NCBI RefSeq assembly: GCF_019393635.1
Contig: NC_057866.1
Coordinates: 7,179,723-7,243,722 of the forward strand
Source of the DNA: Dromiciops gliroides
Taxonomy: Eukaryota; Chordata; Mammalia; Microbiotheria; Microbiotheriidae
Direction: 5' to 3'
DNA: 64,000 nucleotides
Below are positions 10,855 to 22,592 of this stretch, in pieces. The notes under the pieces are model-generated. The model had not been told where the DNA came from and made no database searches. It saw only the letters and a program-made list of their open reading frames with translations. Position numbers and translations under genes: made by a program. Positions within the stretch are counted from its first letter, which is position 1. The number at the start of each line of letters is the position of its first letter.

Positions 10855-10990
10855 TAGTTCATCAATCAACAAGCATTTATTAAGTATCTAGTACATGATA
10901 GACATGACTAAAAAATGACTAAACAACAAGAAAATCATGTGCCAGCCACAGTGCTAAATGCTGAGTTACAACCAGTCCTACCCTATGCCC
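10855..10990 (-). mobile_element. L2-type LINE 3' tail, minus
   Basis: 'atcaatcaacaagcatttat' and 'taagtatctagtacatgata' are the inverse of the L2 3' end. A later repeat of 'gtgccagccacagtgctaaa' suggests two overlapping fragments. Confidence 0.65.
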
Positions 10991-11029
10991 ATGAAATTGG
11001 GAAAAATCACAAAGATTTCAAGATGAGAT

Positions 11030-11500
11030 TTTATTTTCTTTTAAGTAATTAACATTTTTATTTATAGTTTTGGGTTCCAATTTTTATCCCTCCTTCCCTG
11101 AGGCAGTAAACAATCAGATAGAGGTTATACGTGTACGATTATGTAAAACATGACCATATTAGTCATTTTGTATAAGAAAACTTGAATAAAAGAAAAAAAT
11201 GAAAGAAAGTGACAAATAGCCTGCTTCAGTGTGTGTTCCATCCATATCAGTTCTTTATTTGGCGGTGGACAGTGTGCTTCATCAATAGTCCTTTGGGATT
11301 GTCTTGGATCGTTGTGTTGCTGAGAATAGCTAAATCACTCACAGTTCTTCGTTGAACATATTGCTGTCACTGTGCACAACGTTCTCCTGGTTCTGTTCCC
11401 TTCCCTGTCTTTCCATGCAAGTCTTTCCAGGCCTTTCTGAAGCCATCCTGCTTATCATTTCTTATAGCACAATAATATTCCACGGGACTCCCCCTGCCTG
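11030..11500 (-). mobile_element. L1 3' end, minus
   Basis: The plus strand shows the inverse of the L1 3' region: 'gtaattaacatttttattta', 'gatagaggttatacgtg', 'ttctcctggttctgttccc', 'cacaataatattccacggga'. The same order occurs at 27199-28390. Coding capacity is lost. Confidence 0.8.
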
Positions 11501-11999
11501 TTGGACAGCTCCGCTGGGTATCCCGGAGGTGTCGCCAGCTCCACATGACGCAACCATAACTGGGATCTCTCCTTTCTAGTACTTGCCTCTTACTAACTTC
11601 CTTTTTCTGCTCCAATCCTTCCACCTTTCTTCTTTCCACTATCCTTCCACTCCCTCAGGTGTCCAGCTTTGATACCTTCCATAACTTTTCCCTCCATCTC
11701 CCTTCCTCCACCACATCCTAGCAGACACCGAATCTTGCCGATTCTAGTTCTACAACACGCCTCTCCTCCTCTCCAACTCTTCTCTAGTCCCCTTTCACCC
11801 TCGTCTGGGTAACCACAATGATCTCCTCATGGTTCCCAACCTCCAATTTCTCTCCTTCCCTGTCTACCCTCTACAAACCCACCTCCCTTAACACACATGA
11901 GCCCAGCCCCCCCAAGTTCAAGAAGCTCCGATGCTCAAAATCAGACAAACTCATCAGTTTGGTATTTAAATCTCTTCCCAATCTGACTTCAGCCCAACT

Positions 12000-12720
12000 T
12001 TTCTGGGGACGTAACCTGGGGCTCAAGGCTATTTGCATAAGACTCTCCTCATTGGTGGAAAGAACTTAATTTCAATGCTGATGATTCGTGCCTGAATGAG
12101 AATCCTCATTGGTGAGAGCTTGGAAGAGGAGGTCCTGATTTACCTTTCATCTTTGAGAGAACCTATATGCTTCCCCTTCAGAGAGAGGTCCCTGGAAAGA
12201 GAAGTTTGGGGAATAAGCCAACATGTAGAGGAGCTGGTGCCCTGAGCACGTCTCTCTTCCAGGACTGCCTCAGTACAGACTTTGGGAATTTCCTCTTGGG
12301 TGAGATCAGAGACTCCCTCTGTCTCTGTTGATATACTTTGTTCCCAGTGGGAGAGCTCATTCTCCCTGTTTATTGTCTGATATATTCTAATCTATATGAC
12401 TTTTCTGATTTGTCATCATCTTGGACAAATGGATTTATTTGCTATTTGCTATGTGTAATGGTTTTTATGTAAATGGGAGTTAACACTTCTTGATATATCT
12501 TGGGGTATTCCTTCCTCATTAAGGGAGTAGGGAGGAGTGTATCATTAACCTAAAAATGATTTCCCTAGACTAGCAATACTTAGGGAGGCAGACAGGTATC
12601 ATTCTACCCAATACCCCCTCTCTGAAGAGAGCAGAGAGCAGCCCCCTTTATGTCCCTAATCTTCTGCTCACCTCCCGGTAGGAATTAAAGTCCTGCTTGG
12701 AAAAGGGTAGATCAGAATAT
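12000..12720. repeat. Dispersed repeat, copy B, unassigned (possibly an LTR fossil)
   Basis: This shares its right part with copy A (7700-8130). The left part holds two direct copies of 'tcctcattggtg' (around 12047 and 12103) and, on the minus strand, an octamer-like ATGCAAAT, features often seen in LTR promoters. No clear ends or duplications were found, so the class stays open. Confidence 0.35.
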
Positions 12721-13335
12721 AACAGTGCCACTTATATGAAGTAAATCAAATATTTGCTGGCATTGAATAAAAAAAGGGAGGTGGATAGAGGAAACTCTAG
12801 AGATATTTATTCAAGCTTCCCTTTGAGCTGCATTTCGACAGACCCATGTGGACACCACATGTAACTTTCATAGACAACGCCTTACATTAAATCACATTTT
12901 CTTTTTTATTATGAACTCAATAATCATCAACAAAAACAAAACATTGCAACATGTGAGTGAAGAACAAAAAAGAAAATTGTATGTAAAACCAGGAACTTCT
13001 GTTATTCACAATTTGGGATTTTTAAAGAGTCTTAAATTGACAAGGTAGTGACAAAGCTGCCCTATCTGCACTCCCTTCTGAAATTTCTTAGTCTTTTTCT
13101 GTGTATTTCTTATTTTATTAATTCATGCTTTTTTTACATCTTAGTTCTTTCCTGCTGATTCATTCCTGAAGTCCATAGAAGCCCTCCTTTGAAACAAATA
13201 AGTACAGTGAAACAAAAACCTTTCCAACCTTATGTCATACTCTCCCTTTTTTCACATTCTAGCTACTAGCCCAAAGGGTCTATTGACCATTTGACCACCA
13301 GGCCTCTCCATCTCCTACATCTGGGCCATTTCTTG

Positions 13336-13693
13336 TGTTAAGGGGCTAAAATTCTATCTAGTGAGTGTTTGCCAATAAATTATAAGCTTTAGCAAGAGTT
13401 AGGCTTTTAAGCATTTATTAAGGAGAATAAGAATTTGGTAAAGAGAAAAGAAAAGGCCTACATTCATCTATCTATTAAAGGGAGAGCACATTTCTAGCTC
13501 CCTTCTCCGCCGAGAGTTCTCCGGAAAAGCGAGAGAGACAGAGCGCCAGTTTCCCCCTTCCTCCTCCCACAGGCAAACATCATTTCCTGATGTCAAAGAA
13601 AAGACCCATGGTCTTGTCCTCAAAGACCTTCACTTCATGGCGGAGCTTTTCTACAGTAAGTCTCCAGCAGGTGGCATCATTCCCATTGTTACA
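13336..13693 (-). mobile_element. Solitary LTR of an endogenous retrovirus (fossil)
   Basis: A 358-bp unit begins TGTTAAGGGG and ends GTTACA on the plus strand, that is TG…CA, with a 4-bp direct repeat CTTG on each side (13332-13335, 13694-13697). Read on the minus strand it has an AATAAA poly(A) signal in its 3' part and a GC-richer promoter-like part upstream. No internal viral region is next to it, so it is a solo LTR, probably class I-like from the 4-bp repeat. Family not named. Confidence 0.7.
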
Positions 13694-13965
13694 CTTGTGC
13701 TTAGAATGCATCCCCTCCTTTCCTCCACCACTGAGCATCCTCAGCTTCTGCCAAGACTTGGCTCACAGGCTGCCTCTTTCAAGAAGCCTTTCTGGAGTCT
13801 CCTACTTGTCTTGCCTTAGTCTTTCTCAAACTACCACGTACTGTGCATATCTGTGTAACATTCTTCAGGGTAACAAATGTTTTGTTTGTATCTCTCTATC
13901 TACAATACCCAGCCCAGTGGCTAGAATATGGCAGATACTTTATAAGCATGTTGAATTGAATGCAA
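13694..13965 (+). mobile_element. L2-type LINE 3' end
   Basis: 'tcttgccttagtctttctc' onward with 'caatacccagcccagtggct' and 'agatactttataagcatgtt' follows the L2 3' UTR order. The solo LTR inserted at its 5' side. Confidence 0.6.
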
Positions 13966-14689
13966 TACAAAGAAACAGAAAGATATAGGGCATGATGCAG
14001 AGTGAGATCAGACCAACAATAACGGCAAAACATTAACCATAATATCTGAAAAAATCCAAGGCATTAGACCCTTCTAAGTACACAGGCAGAGTCAGAAGAT
14101 GTGCAGCAAGTAGACTTTTTTGTTTTCTGTTTAGCTAAAAATGTGTGTATTATAATATTGTTTCTATTTACTCAGAATGCAAATTGTTCAAGTTTTGAAT
14201 TTTACTAAAAGATTTAGTCACATTAGATTTGATTTTTTTCTACTGGAAAGGTTAAGTTTAGGAGGAAAAGGAAAATAATGAGAAAACAGAAGAAAGAAAA
14301 GAAGAAACAATGAGGAGAAGGAGGAGGAGGAGAAAAGAGGAAGATAAATGGAAAGGGGAGGAACAAAATGGGAGAGGAGTAGAAGGGGAATGAGAAGGAG
14401 AAGGAGAAAGAGGGAAGAAAGAAAAGGAAAAGGTAGAGAAAGGGAAAAAGCATTGCCTTGCTACAGGTCAGGCCCAGTTGAGATTATGTAACACAAATTT
14501 GTAGTGGACCTAAAGGAGATTATTTTGAGATGCCTAGAGAGGTAGGTAGAGCAAGATTATGGAGGGGGGAAGGTTGTCAATAGCTTATCTACAAGAGTCA
14601 CACACCTAGTAAGTATCTGTATCTGAACTGGGATTTGACTCTAGATCCTCTTGAATTCAAGTCCTGGATGCCAGGTGGCTTTCTATAGG

Positions 14690-15540
14690 AATCTGTATTT
14701 CATCATAGACACACTAGGGGTGGTATATGAACATGGATCTTAGAGTCATTTTGGTAGCTGCATGAGTTACTGAGCAGGGAGGTCAATTGGGAGACTGTTC
14801 CAAGATCTGAGACAAGAGGTGAGGAGACTTGAAGTAGAATGAGAGCACAGAGAGGAGGAAAGATATTGTGGAGCTGAGGGAGAAAGAAGTCAAGGATGAC
14901 TCCAAAGTTAGGAAATGAGATCATGGGAAGACAGTAGTGCTTTCAGCAGAAATTGGCTTGGAAGAGGGACAGGATTAGGAAGATGAGTCTTATTTTGGAC
15001 ATGTTGAGTTTGAGGTACCTGTGGGATATCCAGGAGATGTCCAGCAGGTCACTGTTAACAATTACCTAGAGCCTTTTTAGAGAGCACTCCAAAAAGGCTA
15101 GGGTTGCATATATAGATTTGGGATTCATCTGCATAAAGATAGTAATTGAACCCAGGGGAGCTGATGAGATAGATCACCGAGAAAGAGAAGAGAACCCACA
15201 ACAGATTCTTGGGGGAGACTCATTGTTAGGGGACAAGATGTGGATTATGATCCAGTAAAAATGACAGAAAAGGAATAGATAGACTGAAAGAAAACCAAGC
15301 GAATAGGGTCACAAAAGCCAAGGAAGGAGAGAGGGTCAAGGAGGGGGGGATGGTCAACAGTGGCAAATGCTGAGCAAAGTTCAGTAGAAAGAAGAGCACT
15401 TGAGAGAGCTGTTTCAGCATGGCAGAGGGGTCAGAAACCTCAAAGTAAGAGGTTGTTAAAACAGTGGAGGGAGGTGTGAGGAAGTGAAGGTTCTTTCCTA
15501 GGGCATCAGTGAAATGGAGGAGGTACACAATACAGGGTGA
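14690..15540 (-). mobile_element. L2-type LINE relic (RT region), minus
   Basis: The plus strand has 'ttggacatgttgagtttgag', 'ggattcatctgcataaagat', 'aggggagctgatgagataga', in the order of the antisense of L2-type RT (…YADDSQIY… region). Open frames are short and broken. Confidence 0.65.
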
Positions 15541-15604
15541 TGGTTTAAGGGGATGGATGATTGGGTCAAGTGATAGGGGTTTTTAAGGATAAAAGACTCC
15601 AAGG

Positions 15605-15885
15605 CATGTGTAAACATGCCCCAAATCTCAAAGTTGGAATGGACTTTGGAGGCACCTGGTCTAATCTGGACATGAAAAAGGATCCCCTTGATACCATCCC
15701 TGACAAACAAGTCTCCAGCCTCTGTTTAAAGTCCTTTACTGCTTCCCAGGCATCCCCATACTCCTTGGGACAGCTCTATTTGTTCAGGAGTTCTTCCCTG
15801 TATTGAAGAAAACATTCTCCAATGATTCCCCAGTTACCCTTCAAAGGTCCCTCCAAAGATTTTAGATACAAAAGCCTTTCATTGG
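15605..15885 (-). mobile_element. CR1/L3-type LINE 3' relic, minus
   Basis: 'aaagttggaatggactttgg', 'caagtctccagcctctgttt', 'ttcaggagttcttccctgta' are the inverse of the L3 3' end. Confidence 0.6.
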
Positions 15886-15889
15886 GTAT

Positions 15890-16150
15890 TATTGTTTGTT
15901 TAGTTATTTCAATTGTGTCTGACTCTTGGTAACCCCATTTGGAGATTTCTTGATAAAAAGACTGCAGTTGTTTGCCATTTCCTTCTCCGGCTTATTTTAC
16001 AGATGAAGAAACTAAGGCAAACAGGTAAAGTGACTTGTCCAGGGTCACACAGCTAAGTAAGTGTTTGAGGCCAGATTTGAACTCATAAATATGAGTCTTC
16101 CTGACTCCAGGGCTGGCATTCTATCCACTGTGGCACCATTTAGTTGCCTC
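15890..16150 (-). mobile_element. Longer CORE-SINE family, minus
   Basis: 'tcaattgtgtctgactcttg', 'gtttgccatttccttctccg', 'cattctatccactgtggcac': same family as 7045-7284, nearly complete. Confidence 0.85.
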
Positions 16151-16429
16151 CATTGTTGGATAGCAGATGCATAAATTGAGTCTCACATAGATTTTTTCAT
16201 ATGCTCATTGTTCACAAAAATACTGTCTTCACAAGGATGTTTCAAGGGCTGCACATCAAATGAAAATTTTCTAAAAATGAAGTAACTTTGAAGTTCTTCC
16301 AGCAGCCGAACTTCAAATAATGTACAATTCAGCGAGGTCTGATTAAACAATTATTTGTGTGATTCCCATAATTTATCTAAGTTTCTCTCCTTTAGCAATC
16401 TTCATCTAGTCCTTTTTATTGGGTAGTGA

Positions 16430-16720
16430 CATCCAAGGTGAGATAGCGAAGCTAATGGGAACTTGAGCCATGCCAAGAAGCCAAGTGTCCAGGAATAGAG
16501 AAGTGACAGTTGCACTGTCCTGTACGCATCAGACCTCCATATGGATGGATGCTGGACCAGACTATCCAAGGATCAGAGATGCTGGGAACTGAGGCTATTA
16601 GCAATCTTCAGGTATTTGAAGGACTCCAATAAGTAAGAGGGATTAGATTTGTTCTGCATGGCCCCAAGAGGCAGAGTGAGAAGGGATAAAGGCAAATTTT
16701 GAAGGAGGCAGATACAGGCT
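16430..16720 (+). mobile_element. CR1/L3-type LINE relic
   Basis: 'gtccaggaatagagaagtga', 'ggtatttgaaggactccaat', 'ttgttctgcatggccccaag' follow the L3 3'-terminal order in plus orientation. Confidence 0.65.
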
Positions 16721-17059
16721 GGAGAAGCCATGTCAATGTATTCCCTTCCTCCCCTTCCACTTCTAGCTCTGAGAATAGTAATCAAGGCCCTGCTGCCATT
16801 CCTGAAAAGAACCACAGATAGGAACCTGGATGTAGAAGGCAGTATTGCTCTGTGACTCGATTCACAATCCATCTCTTCCTTGGCCACCAGTACCCTTGTT
16901 GGTCTTCCCCTATAAACTCATCTAGGGCAGTAGATAGAGCACTCAAAGATTGGGTCCCAGCTCTTCTGCTTCTATCTTCAGTATTTAACAGGTCGTCTTG
17001 GACATTTTAAATATTCAATTTTTTATCCACTCATTTAAAAAAAACCCTCTCTAAGAGTC

Positions 17060-17720
17060 ACAGCCATCCCAAAGTGGGACGGACTGCTTCAGAAAGAAGA
17101 TAGTAGGTCGCTTTTCCAAGCCAAGGCTGGATGACCTTTTGCCAAGGATGTCATAGAAGGCATTCTTCGATTATTGGCTGAATTAATTCAACGTCGAGAC
17201 TGGCCTGTTATTCTGGAGGAGAGAAGTGGGCTAGACAATAATATAAGTAGGCGAATTCATGGCTGATTGAATGGCCAGACTTCTACCAAGAAGTCAGTTA
17301 AGGTTTGATGTCAACCTGGATGTTACTGGTGTCCCAGGGTTCTAGGCTTGGCCTTGGGCTATTCAATAGTTTACCAGTTGCTTCAATCAAGGGATGGATA
17401 GAAAGCTCATTAAACTTGCAGATGCACAAAGGGATGGGTGGATTGTTAACACAATGGATGAAAGTCAAGATTCTAAAACATCTAAAACAGTTTTGAACCG
17501 TGAGCCAAATCTACTAAGACAAATTTTAATGGGAATAAATGTATACTTGGCTTCAAAACAACTAGCTTCCCCAGTACAAGATGGGGAAGACTGAGATGAA
17601 GAGCCATTTGTCTGGCTGGGAGAGGGGACTACAAGTTTACTAGTTGGTGAGATAAGACAATGAAACCCAAATGATTTGGGTGTGGTTTTGAGTCACTGTT
17701 CTGAGGTAGTGTTCTAGTCT
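17060..17720 (+). mobile_element. CR1/L3-type LINE relic with reverse-transcriptase remnant
   Basis: After a separate L3 3' end (17060-17165) the stretch 17230-17720 resembles L3 RT: 'ggccttgggctattcaatag', 'aaacttgcagatgcacaaag' (the FADDTK region) and 'ttaatgggaataaatgtata'. It continues beyond the SINE at 17751 and the MIR at 18045, to 18545. No long frame survives. Confidence 0.65.
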
Positions 17721-17750
17721 AGGAAGATGTTACCAAGAGTACTGTTCTTG

Positions 17751-17902
17751 GGGGCAGCTAGGTGGTGCAGTGGATAAAGCACCTGCCCTGGATTCGGGAG
17801 GACCCGAGTTCAAATCCAGCCTCAGGCGCTTGACATTTACTAGCTGCGTGCCTCTGGGCAAGTCACTTAACCCTCATTGCCCTGCAAAAATAAAAAAAAA
17901 AA
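17751..17902 (+). mobile_element. CORE-SINE inserted in the L3 relic
   Basis: Complete plus-strand SINE. The flanks AGAGTACTGTTCTTG (17736) and AGAGTCCTGTTTTC (17903) look like a diverged target duplication. Confidence 0.9.
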
Positions 17903-18044
17903 AGAGTCCTGTTTTCACTTCTGGGTACCACATTAAGATTAAGAAGGACATTGATGAACACATAAATGCCAGCTATTATAAATAAGTTGGAGAGGAAAGC
18001 AACCGGGACGGTGGAGAGACCCGGGGATCTTGAAAGGTATCTTG

Positions 18045-18270
18045 GTGGTGGTGGAGTGTGGAGACAGGAAGAGCTTGGTGCAAATACTGTCTCAGACTCT
18101 TCCTAGGTGTGTGACCTGGGCTAGGTCATTACACGTCTTCCTGCCTCGGTTTCCTCATTTATAAAATGAGGGTGGCACCTCCTTCCGAGGCTTGGGAGGC
18201 TCAAATGAGATAACATGTAAAACTTTGTGAACCTTACAGTGCTTTCTACATGCTATCATTCTTTGGGCCT
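18045..18270 (+). mobile_element. MIR-type SINE relic
   Basis: 'tgtgtgacctgggctaggtc', 'ggtttcctcatttataaaat', 'gtgaaccttacagtgctttc' is a nearly complete MIR in plus orientation. Confidence 0.8.
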
Positions 18271-18344
18271 GGATAACCAGGGGGTGGAGAAATGGGGGAG
18301 AAACAATCACTGTACTTCAAAGGCTTCCAAGCAGAAGAGGGTTC

Positions 18345-18545
18345 CCCTCTTGTTCTTGTTAGCCCAGAGAGAAGAGCTAGAAACAATGAGCAGAAATTGC
18401 GACTAGGTTAATTTAGATTTGACATAAAGAACAACTTTCTAATGACCAGACATCCCAACCGAGGCCGGCCTACCCAGAGAAGTGGTGGGTTTTCCCTCAT
18501 TAGAGGCTAAGCAAAGAGTTAATGACCCTTTGGCAGCAATGCCTC
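18345..18545 (+). mobile_element. CR1/L3-type LINE 3' part
   Basis: 'agcccagagagaagagctag', 'aagaacaactttctaatgac', 'agaagtggtgggttttccct' is the L3 3' end and continues the relic at 17060-17720. Confidence 0.65.
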
Positions 18546-18818
18546 GTGTCAAAGAAAAAAAATAGTAATACCGATATTGTACTCTGCATTTTTAGGCTTA
18601 AGTCTGCCAGAAACAACTTTATTTAACATCAATCTAATATCCAAACACTTCCTAGCTTGGGGAGGTGTCCAGCTGGCACACTCCTCCATGCTCTCCAATA
18701 TGACTGCTTAATGCCAATTTCAGGTAACCTTTCTTAAGGGAGAAGGCTGGGTGGATGGTGGCTCTGGTTAGCTCCTGGGAGGTGGGGACACGATGACGTA
18801 AGTAAGAGCTCGTTTCTT

Positions 18819-18966
18819 TTTTTTTTTTTTGGTGAGGCAATTGGGGTTAAGTGACTTGCCCAGGGTCACACAGCTAGTAAGTGCCAAGTGTCTGAGGCCG
18901 GATTTGAACTCAGGTCCTCCTGAATCCAAGGCCAGTGCTCTATCCACTGCGCCACCTAGCTGCCCC
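18819..18966 (-). mobile_element. CORE-SINE with target-site duplication
   Basis: Minus-strand full copy between AAGAGCTCGTTTCTT (18804-18818) and AAGAGCTCATTTCTT (18967-18981), one mismatch. Confidence 0.95.
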
Positions 18967-19339
18967 AAGAGCTCATTTCTTAAAAGAATGGGTTCTGCTT
19001 GTGAGGTAATTCCTAAAGAAGTCTTTCCCTCTTCAACCCATCGCCCACCTTTCCAAGAACTTTGAAAAGTTTTTCGAAGAGAGAAATCCCACATCTTAAT
19101 ATTTCTAGAGAAACTGAAAAGGAAACCTATTTAATATGCTTCAACACTTTTGCTTATTTCTTCTGGTCTGAGTTGAATAACATGGTCCCTGAAATCTCTT
19201 CCAACTCTGACTCAGTGCTCCTTTGTTTATTAAGGCTATAAAGCCACTGACTCTTCCTTGGATGCCAAAGCATTTAAAGTTCAAAATAATCAGAAAGGAA
19301 AGCTACAAAACTAGACCATAAACAAACAAAAATGCCCAT

Positions 19340-19600
19340 TTAAGATCAAAGAGGAAACTAGGTAATACAGTGGTTAGGTTTGGGGCTGGAGTCAGGAAGA
19401 CCCAAGTTCAAATCTAGTCCTCAGACACTTACTAGCCTTGTCAAGTCAGTTAACCTCACTCAGCCTCGGTTTCCCCATCTGTAAAATGAGAATAATAAGC
19501 CCTGCCTCACAAATTATTGTGAACATCAAATACATGTAAAGCACTTTCAAAAGTGACTGGCACATAGCAGGTACTACATAAATGCTTGTTTCCACCCTTC
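19340..19600 (+). mobile_element. MIR-type SINE relic
   Basis: 'ctggagtcaggaagacccaa', 'tcggtttccccatctgtaaa', 'gtgactggcacatagcaggt' is a near-complete MIR, plus. Confidence 0.8.
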
Positions 19601-19789
19601 ATAGGCTTTAGAGGTGGCTGGACCTGAAGAGATCACCAAGCCCAGTGTTCTTGTAACTAATCAAGACAATGAGGAATGGAGAGGTTATTGACTTTCTTGA
19701 GGTCACAGAAGGAATGAGCAGAAGAGCTGGGACCCAATCTTTGAGTGCTCTATCTACTGCGCCACCTAGCTGCCCCTAAAGTTTTATTT

Positions 19790-20720
19790 TTAAGTGTTGT
19801 TGTTTTTTTCAGTTATCAATCATTTGTTTTAGGGTTTGTTTTTTTCTCTCTCCCATCAACCGACCTGCTCCCACTGGGGGACAAATGAGCAAAGTCGAGC
19901 TAAAACAAACAACCACACTGGCTGTGTCCCTTTTGCATATTAGTCCAGCTCTCTTTGTCAGGGGGTGGACTGTTGTAGGTCATTGTGTTGACCAGAGTCC
20001 TGAAGTCTTTCAGAGTTGTCTTTACAGTGCTGGTCTGTCAATTCTTCTGGTTCTGCTCATTTCAGTCAGCATCCATTGATACAAGTCCTCCTAGGTTTCT
20101 CTGAAATCAATCCTTTGGGCATTTCTCACAGTGCAATCATATTCTATATCTTTTATACCATTTGGTTTATTTGATTTTATTCTCAGGTTCACATTTTCTC
20201 CCTCCTATCTCACTCCCTACCTCCCACACACACTGCTTGAGAAAGCAAGAAAAACAAAACTTGTTACATACAGATATTGTCAAGCAAAACAAATTCTTGC
20301 ATTGACTATGTTTAGGATGTATTGGGGGGGGGGCATGGCAATGAGGGTTAAGTGACTTGCCCAAGGTCACACAGCTAGTGTCACGTGTCTGAGGTCAAAT
20401 CTGAACTCAGGTCCTCCTGAATCTAGGGCCGATTCTTTATCAACTGCGCCACCTAGCTGCCCGAATTGACTACGTTAAAAAAAAACCAACAACACCACAG
20501 TTTCAATCTACACTTTGTATCTAACACCTATCTGAAGGTGGGTAGGATGTTTCATCATACATCATGATTTGTTCAGCCCCCAGGGTGATTGGAATCTCCC
20601 TCTTCCGTTTAGGTTTTTCCTTTCTTTGATCCCTTTGGGGTACAGGTCAAAGGGCATGCAGTGTTTATAACTTTGAAGGCATAATTCCAGGACTGCTGGA
20701 TCCAGCCCTAGCCATAGCAC
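19790..20720 (-). mobile_element. L1 3' end, minus, split by a SINE
   Basis: 'cttctggttctgctcatttc', 'aggtttctctgaaatcaatc', 'acagtgcaatcatattctat', then after the SINE 'tgtttcatcatacatcatga' and 'tcaaagggcatgcagtgttt'. It is strongly diverged from the L1 copy at 27.2 kb. Confidence 0.65.
20315..20464 (-). mobile_element. CORE-SINE
   Basis: Minus-strand copy in the L1 relic. The flanks ATTGACTATGTTTA (20301) and ATTGACTACGTTAA (20465) are a diverged duplication. The tail shows a G run instead of the usual T run. Confidence 0.85.
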
Positions 20721-21303
20721 ACCCACATGCCTGTTTCCCTACAGCCTCTCCAGCATGTCACTGGATCTAATTCTTGGGGTGTTTTTTTTCCACTAACAAA
20801 TCCCCTAACATTAATGATGTTCCACCAAGTTGGTTTCTTTTCTTTTGCTCTTCTTTTTCTTCTTTCAAAGGCAATAAAGGGGGTCTCAGTTGTAACATTC
20901 AGCATTTCAGAGCCCTCCTGCCCATGAGGCTTATCCTTTGTGCATTGGGTGAGATGGGAAGCACCATAAATGGGTAGGAGGTTTTGCATCCACCAGTATC
21001 TCAGTGGATCTTTTGTCTCGCTCATTCTCCTTTCCGACCTCCACCGTGATGGTCTGAAATATATTAAGCTGTTTATTCTGTTCTCACCTGGCTCCCCTCA
21101 TCTTGCTACTTTCAGTTGTTCCCATCCAGGGTCTTTGCTACATTTCTTACTGGTGCATGACATTTTAAAGATAACACACAATACCATGGGTTCGCTTTCA
21201 ACCTTTTTCCTTCTTTCTCATTAAATTCTACACAAAGGTCTGTGAAAAAGTCTTCTCTGGGCTCGACCTATGTGGTTGTTACTGGTGTTTAAAAGACTGT
21301 CTA

Positions 21304-21450
21304 GGGGGCAGCTAGGTGGTGCAGTGGATAAAGCACCAGCCCTGGATTTCGGGAGGACCTGAGTTCAAATCTGACCTCAGACACTTGACACTTACTAGCT
21401 GTATGACCCTGGACAAGTCACTTAACCCTGACTGCCCCACCAAAAAACAA
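21304..21450 (+). mobile_element. CORE-SINE
   Basis: Complete plus-strand SINE, from gggggcagctaggtggtgc to the A-rich tail with CAAA interruptions. Confidence 0.9.
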
Positions 21451-21600
21451 ACAAAGAAACACCAAAAAAAAGGTATCACCAAAAAGAAAAAGACCTATTT
21501 GTTCAAAGACTATGTCCACATCCTCCAGGCTGGAAGTGCCTCATCAGCACTGGGAGGCTTTGACCCACTCCATTTCTTTCTTTTCTTACTTTCTTTCTTT

Positions 21601-21635
21601 CTTTTTTTGGTGAGGCAATTGGGGTTAAGTAGTAC
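21601..21635 (-). mobile_element. Very short CORE-SINE tail fragment
   Basis: Only 'tttttttggtgaggcaattg' and 'gggttaagta' of a minus-strand SINE remain before L2-tail-like sequence (cccatgtgccaggtcctatg). Confidence 0.7.
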
Positions 21636-22329
21636 CTCCCATGTGCCAGGTCCTATGCTAGGCTGAACCACGGTAGGAACCTGGGTCCTCTGCCTGTCTC
21701 CAGATCTTTTCCTATTGTACACCCTGCCCTCTAAATACAGGGACAAGTTTAACAATAGCTACGATCCAGTTTACAATGTAGCTTAGGGAGACTCAAACCT
21801 AGAGAGAAAGTCCCACAAGTCTTAAAGCAGTTTAAAACTTTGATAGCTATTAAATAAAAATCATTATATCAATAGCACATCTTATAAAGGTACATTCCTG
21901 CCCCCCCCCCCCGCCCCCAGCCAGCTACTGTTTAAGTGATGAAAGCTTAAAGCTGCACTCAAACTTTTGGGACACCCTGTAGCGGTTACCTACAAAAGAG
22001 AGCCCAGATGATCCTGTGAGGGGGGGCGGGGCAGCAGGAAGGTTCCATGCAGAACAGGGGATCTTGACCAGGCACCCAGGGACTCTTTTGTACAGGGGTG
22101 TTTGTGAATGACTCTTTAAATAGTTTATTAACTGGACTCAAGTGTGTTAGGTTTACAAGGTTTCTCTGACAATCCTATCGAATTCATTTTCTGTTTTTAA
22201 AATCGGATTCTGAGAAGAGGCCTGTAGAATTCGCAGAGTGATCCAGACGGGTCACTTGAGGCTGAGGCGAGGAAGGAAATTACTGCTTGGTGGCCTTCTC
22301 TGGCATTCTGGGGCTTCATGGCTTTCCCC

Positions 22330-22592
22330 TGACAAGAAGGAGAAGGAAGAAGGAAGGAGAGAGAGGAGGAACATGGCGAGTGAGGAGGGAGAAAGGAGAA
22401 GAAAAAGGAAGGAGAAAGGGAGGAAGAGGAGGGAGGAGGGAAGGAAGGAGGAAAGAGAAAGGAGGGAGAGTAGGAAGAAGTGGGAAGAGGAAGGAAGGAG
22501 GAGGGAGAGAAAGAGGGGCAGGAGAAGGGGAGAGAAAGGGAGGAGGGAGAAGGAGGAGGAAAGGGGGAGGGAGGAGGAGGAGGAAGCTGTGC
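22330..22592 (+). repeat. Long purine-rich tract upstream of the C11orf24 promoter
   Basis: About 260 bp are nearly all A and G on the plus strand (aaggagaaggaagaaggaag…), with few pyrimidines. It directly abuts the CpG island. Long GA-rich open frames here are composition artefacts. Confidence 0.9.

Larger units (their letters stand above)
2027..22329. other. Intergenic region between the two divergent genes
   Basis: Apart from the repeats listed separately I see no exon with conserved protein content, tRNA, snRNA or CpG island here. Parts without an assignable repeat include 2045-2600, 4310-5000, 6010-7040, 8620-9230, 9400-10130, 12730-13330, 14000-14690 and 20720-21300. The ORFs in them are short and unremarkable, and several are simple-sequence or SINE translations. 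Confidence 0.6.
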
